DNA of 38,915 nt from positions 1-38,915 of the forward strand of contig CALGNZ010000101.1 of assembly GCA_937957915.1 (NCBI GenBank), given 5' to 3'. The notes under the pieces were generated by a model that was not told where the DNA came from, made no database searches, and was given only the letters and a program-made list of their open reading frames with translations. A program made the translations under genes and the position numbers. Below are positions 1-8,062 of this stretch, in pieces. The first letter of the stretch is position 1. Each line of letters opens with the position of its first letter. This DNA comes from an uncultured Granulosicoccaceae bacterium (GTDB lineage Bacteria > Pseudomonadota > Gammaproteobacteria > Granulosicoccales > Granulosicoccaceae).

Positions 1-7
1 CTGGCTG

Positions 8-1018
8 TTAGCCCGCAACCATCGTTCGTGCTTCTCTAAAAGTAATCATTCGTTTGGCGTGTTCATCCCATAACGTCAGTCGGACACATTTCAGGCTTTC
101 CCATGCAGTCAAACGCCCAATGGATTTAAGTTCGGGGTGAGCGCTGATTACCTTGGGGAGCTTGTGGAAAGGGATCTTGCTCGACAGGTGATGAACATGG
201 TGAATACCGATATTGCCTGTCAGCCACATCAGGGGTTTCGGCAAATCGTAATAAGAGCTTCCATGCAGGGCCGCATGTGCATGGGTCCAGGCGGGTTTCA
301 CGTCCCAGTAGGTTTCATCAAACTGATGCTGCACGTAAAAAAGCCATACGCCGATGGATGCACTGAGCACCACCAAAGGCAGTTGCACCAGCAGAAAGGT
401 GGTCAGTCCGAAAGCCATTACCAGCAACCAGGAAGTCAGCAGAATACCAATATTGGTTGCAATGACACCGATCCACTGTGTCAGCTCATGCCGCTTGGTG
501 CCCAGTGGCAGCCGGTGTTCCAGTAAAAACACGTAGGCGGGTCCAAGACCAAACATCACCAGAGGATGACGGTATAGTCGGTAGCGCAATCTGCCCCAGG
601 AATTCAGTGCCTGATATTCACTCAGGGTCATCGTATCGATATCACCCATGCCGCGGCCATCGAGGTTGCCCGATGTAGCATGATGTGCTGCATGTTGTTT
701 GCGCCAATAGTCGTAGGGTGTGTAGGTGAATACACCCAGTATGCGTCCGAACCAGTCGTTCGCTGCGCGTGAGCTGAACAAACTGCCGTGTCCGCAGTCA
801 TGCTGAAGAATAAACAGGCGCACGAGAAAGCCGGCTGCCGGAATCATCAGTGCGATTCCGGCGAACACAGCGATCAACGAGCCGGTATTGAATAACCAGG
901 CAATGGTTACCCACATCAGCGCCAACGGTACGGCCGTCAGGAAAAATTCGTTTATTGCGCGAATGTTATCCGCAGTCTTGTATGGAGCCAGTCTCGCGGA
1001 CCAGTTTTGCGTCTTCAT
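8..1018 (-). CDS. Membrane fatty acid desaturase
   Basis: Integral-membrane di-iron desaturase that would introduce a double bond into acyl chains, using O2 and an electron carrier. With the start used here (336 aa) the three histidine boxes are all present: HDCGH at residues 73-77, HAAHH at 109-113 and HHVHH at 273-277. Hydrophobic stretches lie at about 28-72 and 185-230, as in the FA_desaturase family (PF00487). The frame also stays open to a TTG at 1063, but the ATG at 1018 is preferred. The longer form would add 15 residues with no ribosome binding site, and would overlap a good Shine-Dalgarno for a plus-strand ORF. Acyl substrate and regiospecificity cannot be read from the sequence. 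No electron-transfer partner is adjacent. Confidence 0.9.
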   Translation of the reverse strand: MKTQNWSARLAPYKTADNIRAINEFFLTAVPLALMWVTIAWLFNTGSLIAVFAGIALMIPAAGFLVRLFILQHDCGHGSLFSSRAANDWFGRILGVFTYTPYDYWRKQHAAHHATSGNLDGRGMGDIDTMTLSEYQALNSWGRLRYRLYRHPLVMFGLGPAYVFLLEHRLPLGTKRHELTQWIGVIATNIGILLTSWLLVMAFGLTTFLLVQLPLVVLSASIGVWLFYVQHQFDETYWDVKPAWTHAHAALHGSSYYDLPKPLMWLTGNIGIHHVHHLSSKIPFHKLPKVISAHPELKSIGRLTAWESLKCVRLTLWDEHAKRMITFREARTMVAG

Positions 1019-1062
1019 GCTTGGTAGAGGTGCCTGTGCACTAGGTATGAGAGGAGACAGCA

Positions 1063-1245
1063 ATGGAGTTTGCAGAGGAGCTACAAAAATTGATCCATTT
1101 CCCGAAGCTCGCTAATTCATTTGGGAGCTGCGTCAAGCTTGTAGTACCACTGGCCGGGTTTCGGCATCCGGGCACTGCTACCAGGGTGATGTCCATCTCG
1201 CTGCAGAGAGGTTGCACGGATGGTTGGCAGGTTTGTCCAAGCTGA
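1063..1245 (+). CDS. Possible 60-aa hypothetical protein
   Basis: Short ORF divergent from the desaturase. Its main support is a good ribosome binding site: AGGAG at about 1052-1056, 6 nt before an ATG. The product starts MEFAEELQKLIHF and shows no recognisable domain or signal peptide. The Shine-Dalgarno could be chance, because the same bases lie just upstream of the desaturase start on the other strand. Tentative. Confidence 0.3.
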   Translation: MEFAEELQKLIHFPKLANSFGSCVKLVVPLAGFRHPGTATRVMSISLQRGCTDGWQVCPS

Positions 1246-1253
1246 TCTTCAAC

Positions 1254-1285
1254 GAAGCGTCAATAAACCGGAAGCGTCAATAAAC
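1254..1285. repeat. Two-copy direct repeat, 15-bp unit
   Basis: GAAGCGTCAATAAAC occurs at 1254-1268 and again at 1271-1285 (period 17 bp) in the gap between the 60-aa ORF and the ccdA side. It is one of several short tandem duplications in this window. No function is evident. Confidence 0.8.
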
Positions 1286-1307
1286 TGTTGCTTGTCTGGC
1301 TAAGAAT

Positions 1308-1477
1308 TTATAGTTGTTTTTGCTCTGGTAGTTCGAGTTTGGAGTGTTCGAGCGGGAGTATCGCATTTCGATCTTGCAGCGTAAAGTGACGAGAAAAGAA
1401 AGCGACGCTGACGATAGCCGCCACCGTTGCGCCAATTTTCTAACACCTTTATTAATCTTTCGCAGCCTGGGAGGCAT
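1308..1477 (-). pseudogene. Possible small membrane protein with a one-base frameshift
   Basis: Downstream of the CcdA gene on the same strand, an ATG at 1477 opens a basic leader (MPPRLRKINKGVRK). Its frame then turns into implausible protein. The next frame, joined at the run of four A's near 1433-1438, instead gives a hydrophobic segment (IGATVAAIVSVAFF) and a hydrophilic tail ending at the TAA at 1308-1310. The joined product would be about 56 aa: basic N-terminus, one membrane helix, short tail. The 170-nt length fits one missing base. It could be a disrupted gene, a sequencing indel, a -1 slippage site or chance. No family recognised. Confidence 0.35.
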
Positions 1478-1519
1478 CGTTACGGGTGATGTGTATCAAC
1501 TGTGCCTTGCACGCAGCAG

Positions 1520-2233
1520 TTAAACAGAAACCGAGAGGTCCTGTAACCAGGCGGGCATGATATCCAGTAGCCAGGCGTCGATTGCATGGTTCCATCGCAT
1601 CAGCAGGGCCACGCCTACAAAGACCAGAGCGATACCCATAATGGGTTTGGCCCATGGCATCCATCGCATCAGTCGATCTCTGCGCCGGGTTAATAGCTCT
1701 CTGGATCCAAAAGACAGCAGCAGCAAAATGGTCGATACACCAATGCCGAAAGCGAGCATTGTTAGTGTCGCCTGTAGTAGATTCTCGCCGCTGGCGGCAA
1801 GACCGATTGCGCCTCCCAGTGTAGGTCCGACACAGGGCGACCATACTGCTCCCAGCAGCAATCCAATGGTGAATTGCCCCAGTGCACCCTGGGTGTTGAC
1901 TTTAGCCATCCGCTCATTCGCACCGGATGCAAGCGGACTGGCTGCAGTGGCCAGTTTTTCCTGCGCCTTTGGCAGCAGTAGTATTACGCCGAACACAACC
2001 ATCATGACGGCAGCAACGGTATTAATTGTTGAAGCGTTCAAACCTATCAGGTGTCCAAAGGCGGTAATCAGAACACCTACTACAGTGAATGCCACGGTCA
2101 GGCCCGCTGCCATGTACAGAGGTCCGTGTTTATGTCCCTGCAGCGCACCGGCAATAATCACTGGCAACAGGGGAAGCACACAAGGGTTTATCAGCGTAAG
2201 CACGCCAGCCAGCCAGGCCCAAAAATAAGTCAT
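1520..2233 (-). CDS. ccdA: CcdA/DsbD-type membrane thiol-disulfide transporter
   Basis: Polytopic inner-membrane protein of 237 aa in the CcdA family (DsbD transmembrane domain, PF02683). It moves reducing equivalents from cytoplasmic thioredoxin to periplasmic partners, classically for cytochrome c maturation. The two redox cysteines sit in the expected symmetric motifs: NPCVLP (Cys18) and SPCVGP (Cys134). About six hydrophobic segments are visible, and the length is normal for CcdA. The ATG at 2233 is followed directly by the first helix; its ribosome binding site is weak. No periplasmic thioredoxin-like partner or ccm gene is adjacent, so the acceptor is unknown. Confidence 0.9.
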   Translation of the reverse strand: MTYFWAWLAGVLTLINPCVLPLLPVIIAGALQGHKHGPLYMAAGLTVAFTVVGVLITAFGHLIGLNASTINTVAAVMMVVFGVILLLPKAQEKLATAASPLASGANERMAKVNTQGALGQFTIGLLLGAVWSPCVGPTLGGAIGLAASGENLLQATLTMLAFGIGVSTILLLLSFGSRELLTRRRDRLMRWMPWAKPIMGIALVFVGVALLMRWNHAIDAWLLDIMPAWLQDLSVSV

Positions 2234-2406
2234 GTCTCAGTCACACTTGGAGCGAAGGGGAACCCTGTAGAGACTAGCAGATGGAGTAAAGTTCCTGTCG
2301 ATTAACAACGCGTTGCAAAAAGTGACGAGCTGCGCTGGTAATGGCTGCAAATCGTTCGGAGCCGCAGCTTGACCAAAGCCTGTGTGTTGGCCACGGGCAT
2401 CTGGAT

Positions 2407-3171
2407 TCAGGCTGGCGCTGGCGCCGCTGCAACGTCAGCCTGAATCAGTTTTGCCTGCACGACATATCTTAGCGGCCCTCCTGCGGTTAAGGCATTAAAC
2501 GGATAGCAGGTGACCAGTACCAGTGTTGCCTGCGAGGTGTGCGTGGCTATCGAGCTATACCGAGCATCGGCGATCGACAGGTCAGTAACACGGTAGTGGA
2601 AGGTCTGCCTTTGCTCGTTCTCGAGATAGATCGGATCACCCACGTTTACATGTTGCAGGGGCTGAAAACTGGTGTCCCGGTGCCCGGCGATCATCACCAC
2701 GCCGGGCTTGCCGATTGCGACTGAACCATCGGCAAGCCCGGGCCCAAAAGACAGTGAGTGGCCGGACGCACCGGCCAGAACCCACGCTTCCAGATCTGCG
2801 CCGGGTGCGGTGATCTTTGCTATCGGGCGGGTGTCTGCCCAGGGCCAGGGTTTTGCGGCAGACTCGCCACTCTGACCTGACTTCTGCCATGACCTCTCGA
2901 TCAGCAGTTGTGCGAGCCTGGCCTTGCCGACCATATAGCCCGCATCAATTGCCACAACCACGGCCAGTAACATCGCACTATAGAAAAGCACGCGTTGTCT
3001 GGTGCGCTGCGATGATGTGTTGCGCGGTGGTAGGGCCTTGTTCTCTGCCTCCGTAGTTACTGCGCCTGCTGCCGAGAATAAACAGGCCGGATGTTCGTGT
3101 TCGGAGTGCTCAGGGGCAGGCCGTGTTGTACCGTACGGTGTGGATTGCGCAAACGTGACTGAAGGTCTCAT
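2407..3171 (-). CDS. Class GN sortase (marine proteobacterial type)
   Basis: Membrane-anchored cysteine transpeptidase of 254 aa, expected to cut the C-terminal signal of the neighbouring target protein and transfer it to an acceptor in the envelope. Catalytic residues are visible: His164 (IAGHRD), Cys222 (LVTCYPF) and Arg235 (LRYVV). One membrane helix lies at about 61-80, after an unusually long polar N-terminus with a His/Glu-rich patch (EHSEHEHP). The start codon overlaps the stop of the target gene (ATGA), so the two are almost certainly co-translated. The pairing with a VIT/vWA target matches the sortase and target pair described for marine proteobacteria (TIGR03784/TIGR03788). What such an enzyme attaches its target to in a Gram-negative envelope is, to my knowledge, not established. 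Confidence 0.92.
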   Translation of the reverse strand: MRPSVTFAQSTPYGTTRPAPEHSEHEHPACLFSAAGAVTTEAENKALPPRNTSSQRTRQRVLFYSAMLLAVVVAIDAGYMVGKARLAQLLIERSWQKSGQSGESAAKPWPWADTRPIAKITAPGADLEAWVLAGASGHSLSFGPGLADGSVAIGKPGVVMIAGHRDTSFQPLQHVNVGDPIYLENEQRQTFHYRVTDLSIADARYSSIATHTSQATLVLVTCYPFNALTAGGPLRYVVQAKLIQADVAAAPAPA

Positions 3172-5378
3172 GCGGTTTGCACCGGCCGAAGAGTCGACAA
3201 ACCAAACAGTATGGCTAGCACGGCGAACAAAGCGGATAGCAGCAGTCTTATGCCAATGCCCAGGCTGCCCTGTGGCAATAGCATTGTGTTACCGTGCGGC
3301 ATCGCCGAGGGTACGGCGGTACGTTTCAGCGTGTTGGTGCCTGGCTCTCGTGCCACTTGCTGATCAATGGCTACCAGACTGGTGTAGCGAGTTACCATTG
3401 AATAGTGCAACGCCAGATCTGTAATTTGTTGCTCGATTGATTGCTGGTCTTCATTAAACAGTAAACTGTTTTCCATGGCTTCAATTTTTCGATGCGCCCA
3501 TTGCTTCTCAAGGCTGGTTGACTGTGATGATTCTGCATCAGTGCTTTTCGTGTCGATCTGCAATTGATTGCTCCACATGTGGCCATTGTGGCGTCCCTGT
3601 ATAGACAGTGTTCCGCTGACAGGTTTGCCCTGCCAACGTGCATCAAACAGTAGCGGCTCACCTGCGTAGAGGTCAGGAATAACTGACGGGTAGACTTCCG
3701 GGTTATTAATACCGTCCCATTGCAAAGTGATTTCGGTAAGTACCGGTTTCTCGAGTTTTTGCAGCAGCAGGCGCATTTGTTCCTGCACCTGATCCTGTTT
3801 TGCAATATAGGTGTATGCGCCACGCCCTGTCTCTGCAGCGCGGCGCATAAACCAGGTGTTGGGGGCAGAGCCTATGCCCACGGTAAATAGCCTGCTATAC
3901 CCCAGCGTGTTCTTGATCTGCAGGAATAACTCGGCTTCGTTGCCGACGCTGCCATCCGTTATAAACACCACCTGTCGCAGGCGATTCGATGTGTCGGTCA
4001 GTGGGGGTTGATTGCCAAGTGATGCATCGACAGCCGCAGCCATCTCTGTACCGCCGTCTGCTCGCAGCGAGCGCACCCATTTTGTGGCTTTGGCTTTGTC
4101 AGCTTCAGTGGCACTTCGGGCCTTGTTAAACAGGGCTCGAGTGATACTGTTGAACTCAATAACATTAAACGTATCGCTCGCGGATAGTCGTTCAATACCG
4201 AATTCCAGAGCGGCTCGTGCCTGTCGAATGGAGTTTCCCTGCATTGACCCGGACGTATCAATTACAAAAACTACTTCGCGTGGTAGCGGTGCCGACTGAA
4301 AGAGGTCCTGGGGCGGCATCACCATGACTGAGGCGAAGTGCTCTGCATTGATACCAGCAGATTTTTCCATTGTGGATGACTGAGTGAATACTGCAGCCAG
4401 CGGGGAATGTCCGAGAAGTGGACTCCAGGTCAACGTAAAGTCTCGATCTGTGGGCACCATTGCATTGGCAAGCGACACGCGCCAATGAGTGTTGGTCTGA
4501 TCGGTATGTATGGCATGCGATCGACTGGTGACTGACTCGAGCGGCATCGCCGTGTCAATGGAGACCAATATACTGGTGGGGGTGGCGTTTCGCGTTTCGG
4601 TCATCGGTGGCGAAATGTCACTGCTGGCAGTAGTCTGCTGATTCATACTGTTGCGATAGTCAAAGCCGGTTTGTGACAGATCTGACGATGTTGGTTCGTC
4701 ACTGAGCGCTGTTTCCAGTTCATGAGTGGCGCGCTCGGCCGCGGCCAGTCGTGCACCGGGAAGATACCTTGGTGTGAGGGTTAGCGGTACACGCAGTCCA
4801 AACACACCGTCGTCGTATTCAACCTGCCATTGGTAAGAGAAGGTAATCTGTATGGTTTCGTGAGGAGGGATATTGGCAACGCGGTTAGTAAACAGATTGG
4901 CACGCTGACTCTCCAGCAGAGATGCTCGCTTGCCTTCACTGAGCGCTTTTGCGTATTCCTGCCTTGCCTGTTGTTTGCCTTGTATCTCGCCCTTGATAGT
5001 TCGCTCGCCAATGCGCATTTCCATACGATCTACCCGGGATTCATCAGGCAGCGGAAACGCGTAAGTGGCTTCAATCCAGTAGTCGTTGCTGTTGCTAAAA
5101 GTCTGTTTGACATGCGCTCTTGCCAACAGACCGGACACCTCGATTGAGACATCGGTGCTTAGCGGTGACTGCGCGTGAAAATTTCCGCCTGCGGTCTGCG
5201 GGGCAATGATCAGTGTGCCGCTTTCGATCTGGTTCAGCTGGTGTTGAAAATCGTTTGTGGTTGCCTGCAATCCTGCTGGCAGACATGCAATCAAAGCGAC
5301 GAGCGTTAAGCGGGTTGCCACTGCGAACGCTGATCGTCGCAGGTATGGCGGTGGATTTTTTCTGTGTTTGGCATTCAT
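3168..5378 (-). CDS. Sortase target protein with VIT and vWA domains
   Basis: Exported 736-aa protein, the presumed substrate of the downstream sortase. A signal peptide spans about residues 15-40. A VIT (vault/inter-alpha-trypsin inhibitor) domain covers about 65-200. A vWA domain covers about 365-540, with the metal-binding MIDAS motif DTSGSM at 374-379. The C-terminal sorting signal is LPQG at 701-704, then a hydrophobic helix and a short tail with one Arg. The site therefore departs from canonical LPxTG. The ATG at 5378 has AGGA about 8 nt upstream. vWA and VIT domains mediate protein-protein adhesion in other contexts; its ligand here is unknown. It is divergent from aceK across a repeat-bearing spacer. 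Confidence 0.92.
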   Translation of the reverse strand: MNAKHRKNPPPYLRRSAFAVATRLTLVALIACLPAGLQATTNDFQHQLNQIESGTLIIAPQTAGGNFHAQSPLSTDVSIEVSGLLARAHVKQTFSNSNDYWIEATYAFPLPDESRVDRMEMRIGERTIKGEIQGKQQARQEYAKALSEGKRASLLESQRANLFTNRVANIPPHETIQITFSYQWQVEYDDGVFGLRVPLTLTPRYLPGARLAAAERATHELETALSDEPTSSDLSQTGFDYRNSMNQQTTASSDISPPMTETRNATPTSILVSIDTAMPLESVTSRSHAIHTDQTNTHWRVSLANAMVPTDRDFTLTWSPLLGHSPLAAVFTQSSTMEKSAGINAEHFASVMVMPPQDLFQSAPLPREVVFVIDTSGSMQGNSIRQARAALEFGIERLSASDTFNVIEFNSITRALFNKARSATEADKAKATKWVRSLRADGGTEMAAAVDASLGNQPPLTDTSNRLRQVVFITDGSVGNEAELFLQIKNTLGYSRLFTVGIGSAPNTWFMRRAAETGRGAYTYIAKQDQVQEQMRLLLQKLEKPVLTEITLQWDGINNPEVYPSVIPDLYAGEPLLFDARWQGKPVSGTLSIQGRHNGHMWSNQLQIDTKSTDAESSQSTSLEKQWAHRKIEAMENSLLFNEDQQSIEQQITDLALHYSMVTRYTSLVAIDQQVAREPGTNTLKRTAVPSAMPHGNTMLLPQGSLGIGIRLLLSALFAVLAILFGLSTLRPVQTA

Positions 5379-5761
5379 TCGGTTGTTCCTGATGCGGGTG
5401 TGGCAAAGGTATGCGACCGGAATGGCAGAGTGCGGGACCAGTGGTGATAAGTTATGGCGAAATCTGACAGAATAGGGCAGCCTTGAAATCTGTCACGCAG
5501 CCAGTGGTTGTGGAGCCGGTTCAGCGAGCATAGTTTCAGAGTCATGCATCAGAGTCATGCATCAGAGTCATGTATTAGAGCATTGCATCAGAGTCATGCA
5601 TTAGAGCATTGCAACAGGGCGTGAAGCGACGAATTAAGAGAGCAGGCGAGGGAACAAAGCCAGGGCAAAAACAGGGCAGGGCATAAAGCGTGACCTGGCA
5701 CGTTCTGCTACGCTTGGCGGCAGATATTTATCAACAACGGCAAGAGCCGGAGGACAACGAG
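5379..5761. other. Divergent spacer between sortase target and aceK
   Basis: About 380 bp without a convincing gene. It must carry the promoter for the sortase operon (leftward) and for aceK (rightward), but I cannot pick a clear -35/-10 pair for either. It contains the 13-bp tandem array at 5536-5613 and, near the right end, a small CGGC-AAGA-GCCG hairpin just before the GGAGG of the aceK leader ORF. Confidence 0.6.
5536..5613. repeat. Six-copy 13-bp tandem repeat
   Basis: Six head-to-tail 13-bp units: 5536, 5549, 5562, 5575, 5588 and 5601. Consensus is TCAGAGTCATGCA; units 4 and 6 share the variant TTAGAGCATTGCA. Alternation of the two versions suggests later duplication of a two-unit block. 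A 13-bp period is not a multiple of three, so it is not coding. It sits about 150 bp upstream of aceK and 160 bp upstream of the sortase target. Confidence 0.92.
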
Positions 5762-5794
5762 ATGCTTGTTCACAAATCGATGCAGCGGCAATGA
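5749..5794 (+). promoter_or_regulatory. aceK leader ORF (10 codons) with strong ribosome binding site
   Basis: GGAGG at 5749-5753 lies 8 nt before an ATG at 5762. That ATG opens a 10-codon ORF encoding MLVHKSMQRQ. Its TGA (5792-5794) overlaps the aceK ATG (5791-5793) as ATGA. The aceK ATG itself has no good ribosome binding site, so ribosomes finishing the leader would be the natural source of aceK initiation. The arrangement is seen directly; translational coupling is inference. Confidence 0.6.
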
Positions 5795-7614
5795 CCATAG
5801 GTAGCTGGCAGCCGGAAAAGCTGGGCGCCATTCCGCCATCGGCTAATCTGCAGATTGATTCGTTGTTTGAGCAATTGGCGGCATGCAACGATACCGATAC
5901 CAAATGCACGATCACTTGTGATCTGATCATTGCCGTATTTGATCTGTTCTATGCCGAGCTCTGTCAGTACCCGCATCTGGCACAACGTGCCTTCGAAAAT
6001 CGTGACCCTGTGTCGTCGATCGAGATCAGTAAACGCAGGCTCAATCTGTACAGTGAGTACATAGAGCAATATACGCCGCGGCTGCTGCAAAGCTATCAGG
6101 AGCTCAGCAAGCTCGAAGAGCTCTGGGACGACGTGGAAAAACAGTATCGCCTGAAAATTGAAAATCGATACGAGGCCGATATAGCGTTCAGTTTTGCACA
6201 TTCAATTGCGCGCAGAATTTATCAGGGGGAATGGAGGCCGGTTGCCTATTCATTTTCAAAGGCGTCCGAGTCGCGCGCAAATGCGCTTGCATCGGCCTAT
6301 ACGACTTTTCCGGTTGAAGGACAAATAACCCAGGAGCAGGTTGTTGATCTGCTGCAGGTGGCCGATTTAAAAATTGAATTTGCAGACATCAATGCAGATG
6401 CAAATAAGATTGTCAGTCGGGTTGTGGATATCTCCGCAATGGGCGATTACGAAGATCTGCCACTGGTGCAGATCGATGTGCTCAATGGTGGTTTCTACCG
6501 GGATCTAAGTGCCTTTATTGTTGGTAGAGTAGTCAAGGCGAGCGGGGAGTATGCGCCGTTTGTCATAGCACTGCTTAACGAAGATGGCAATGTCAGGGTG
6601 GATGCGTTGTTGCACAAAACCGCCGATGCACACAACCTGCTGAGCTCCACGCTTGCGAATTTCCACGTGACCAATGAGCTGTACTATCAGACCTGCGTTT
6701 TTCTCTACAGCATCATGCCGAGACGACCGCTTGGGTTGCACTACTCAACAATCGGGTTTAACCACGTTGGTAAAGTAGCGGTGCTTGAAGAGCTCAAGCA
6801 ACAAATGCGCGATTCCGGTGCGGTACTCGCATCGTCACCGGGCTTTGAAGGAACGGTAGCGATCGGGTTTACTTTTGAGGCAAGCACTTACCATTTGAAG
6901 GTGATTAGAAACAAGCCGACTAATTCGTATAAGTGGGGTGAGTTTGAAGGCATAGATGCGGTGCTCGACAAGTATCGAATTGTTCATCAGATAAATCGCA
7001 CCGGTAGTATGGTGGACAATATTATTTATCATAACCTGCGTTTGCATCGCGATATGTTTGACGAGGCGTTGCTCGACGATATTCTGTCTCAGGCCAGTGA
7101 CAGTGTCAGTTTGCATGGCAATTATGTGTTGTTTAAATCTTTGATTGTGCAGTTGAAGATAATTCCACTGACCGTCTTTTTTCGCAATGCCAGCGATGCA
7201 CAGTGCAGAAAAATCGTTAACAATCTTGGGCACTGTATAAAAAACAACATGGCGGCAAATATTTTTAACAAAGATCTGGATGCGCGCAATTATGGTGTGG
7301 GGCGTTATGATAAGGTGTTTCTGTTCGACTACGATGCGCTTGAAAAACTGACCGAAATAAAAATTCGCACCAATCTCGACAGGGAGGATGGCGAAGAGGA
7401 TATTCCGGACTGGTACTTTGAAGACGGCGTGGTATTTCTGCCGGAGGAAATCGAGTCTGGCCTGCAACTGGAGCACCGGGAAGTCCGTCGTCAGTTTTGC
7501 GAATTGCATCCGGATTTATTAACTGTCGACTACTGGCAGTCTGTGCAGGATAAATTGATCGAGGGCGAGGTGCTGGGATTGCGTACCTACCCGGAAAGCC
7601 GCAAGCTGGTTTAG
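5791..7614 (+). CDS. aceK: Isocitrate dehydrogenase kinase/phosphatase
   Basis: Bifunctional AceK, which phosphorylates and dephosphorylates isocitrate dehydrogenase and so controls flux between the TCA cycle and the glyoxylate shunt. At 607 aa it is near the family length. Recognised blocks include the nucleotide loop SPGFEGTV (349-356) followed by Lys370, a kinase catalytic-loop equivalent FNKDLDARN (492-500, Asp495 and Asn500), and the metal-binding FDYD at 512-515. Its N-terminal helical domain is divergent from E. coli. The ATG at 5791 is the first possible start in this frame after a stop at 5635. In E. coli aceK closes the aceBAK operon; here no isocitrate lyase or malate synthase gene is adjacent, so the gene stands alone behind its own leader. 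Confidence 0.95.
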   Translation: MTIGSWQPEKLGAIPPSANLQIDSLFEQLAACNDTDTKCTITCDLIIAVFDLFYAELCQYPHLAQRAFENRDPVSSIEISKRRLNLYSEYIEQYTPRLLQSYQELSKLEELWDDVEKQYRLKIENRYEADIAFSFAHSIARRIYQGEWRPVAYSFSKASESRANALASAYTTFPVEGQITQEQVVDLLQVADLKIEFADINADANKIVSRVVDISAMGDYEDLPLVQIDVLNGGFYRDLSAFIVGRVVKASGEYAPFVIALLNEDGNVRVDALLHKTADAHNLLSSTLANFHVTNELYYQTCVFLYSIMPRRPLGLHYSTIGFNHVGKVAVLEELKQQMRDSGAVLASSPGFEGTVAIGFTFEASTYHLKVIRNKPTNSYKWGEFEGIDAVLDKYRIVHQINRTGSMVDNIIYHNLRLHRDMFDEALLDDILSQASDSVSLHGNYVLFKSLIVQLKIIPLTVFFRNASDAQCRKIVNNLGHCIKNNMAANIFNKDLDARNYGVGRYDKVFLFDYDALEKLTEIKIRTNLDREDGEEDIPDWYFEDGVVFLPEEIESGLQLEHREVRRQFCELHPDLLTVDYWQSVQDKLIEGEVLGLRTYPESRKLV

Positions 7615-7792
7615 GGCTTTGCTCTGGTTCAGTTGAACATCTAATAAAAAATCTGTTGTGGCTGGCGCGTGCACGGTTTTTCTGTTCAATGCCATGTCCG
7701 GCGAATCATCATTCTGCAATGAATAAGGTCACGATATCATCAGTACGTTAAGAGGCCTGTCGAGCCGTATCTGAATGACCTGATGTGCGCCT

Positions 7793-7939
7793 TTAGCTAA
7801 TCAACTGCCGTACCACGGCCTTCTTGCCTGAGGCAAACGTCAGGCAGATCTCATAGGCTGTATTGGCCGCTCTGTAATGCGCTGCCAGAGCTGGCGCAAA
7901 TGTACTGATTTGTGGCGCGTTTGTGTTACTAATAATCAC
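7793..7939 (-). CDS. Possible 48-aa hypothetical protein or gene remnant
   Basis: From a GTG at 7939 to a TAA at 7793-7795 the minus strand encodes a protein-like sequence with balanced composition (blocks such as ISTFAPALAAHYRAAN and YEICLTFASGKKAVV). The frame is open further upstream to a TGA but offers no ATG. A promoter-like pair lies upstream on this strand, TTGACT (7980-7985) and TATACT (7960-7965), with a short 14-bp spacer. No family recognised. It could be a free-standing small protein or the tail of a decayed gene. Confidence 0.3.
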   Translation of the reverse strand: MIISNTNAPQISTFAPALAAHYRAANTAYEICLTFASGKKAVVRQLIS

Positions 7940-8062
7940 CCTGACTAGTGTAGAAAGGCAGTATAAATATATGCCGACAAGTCAATTTTGAGAGGTCGGT
8001 AATTTGGATCGCTCAGATCACATAGCTCGCACTGCACAAGGCACGACTTGCATAAGCTTGTT

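Noticed and set aside
137..526. 129-aa plus-strand ORF
   Set aside because: Antisense shadow of the desaturase, whose three histidine boxes fix the coding strand.
2672..3056. Plus-strand ORFs over the sortase gene
   Set aside because: Antisense to a sortase with intact catalytic His, Cys and Arg; no ribosome binding sites.
5536..5613. Possible iteron-type replication origin
   Set aside because: No initiator gene, AT-rich unwinding region or DnaA boxes seen; the context is ordinary chromosomal genes.
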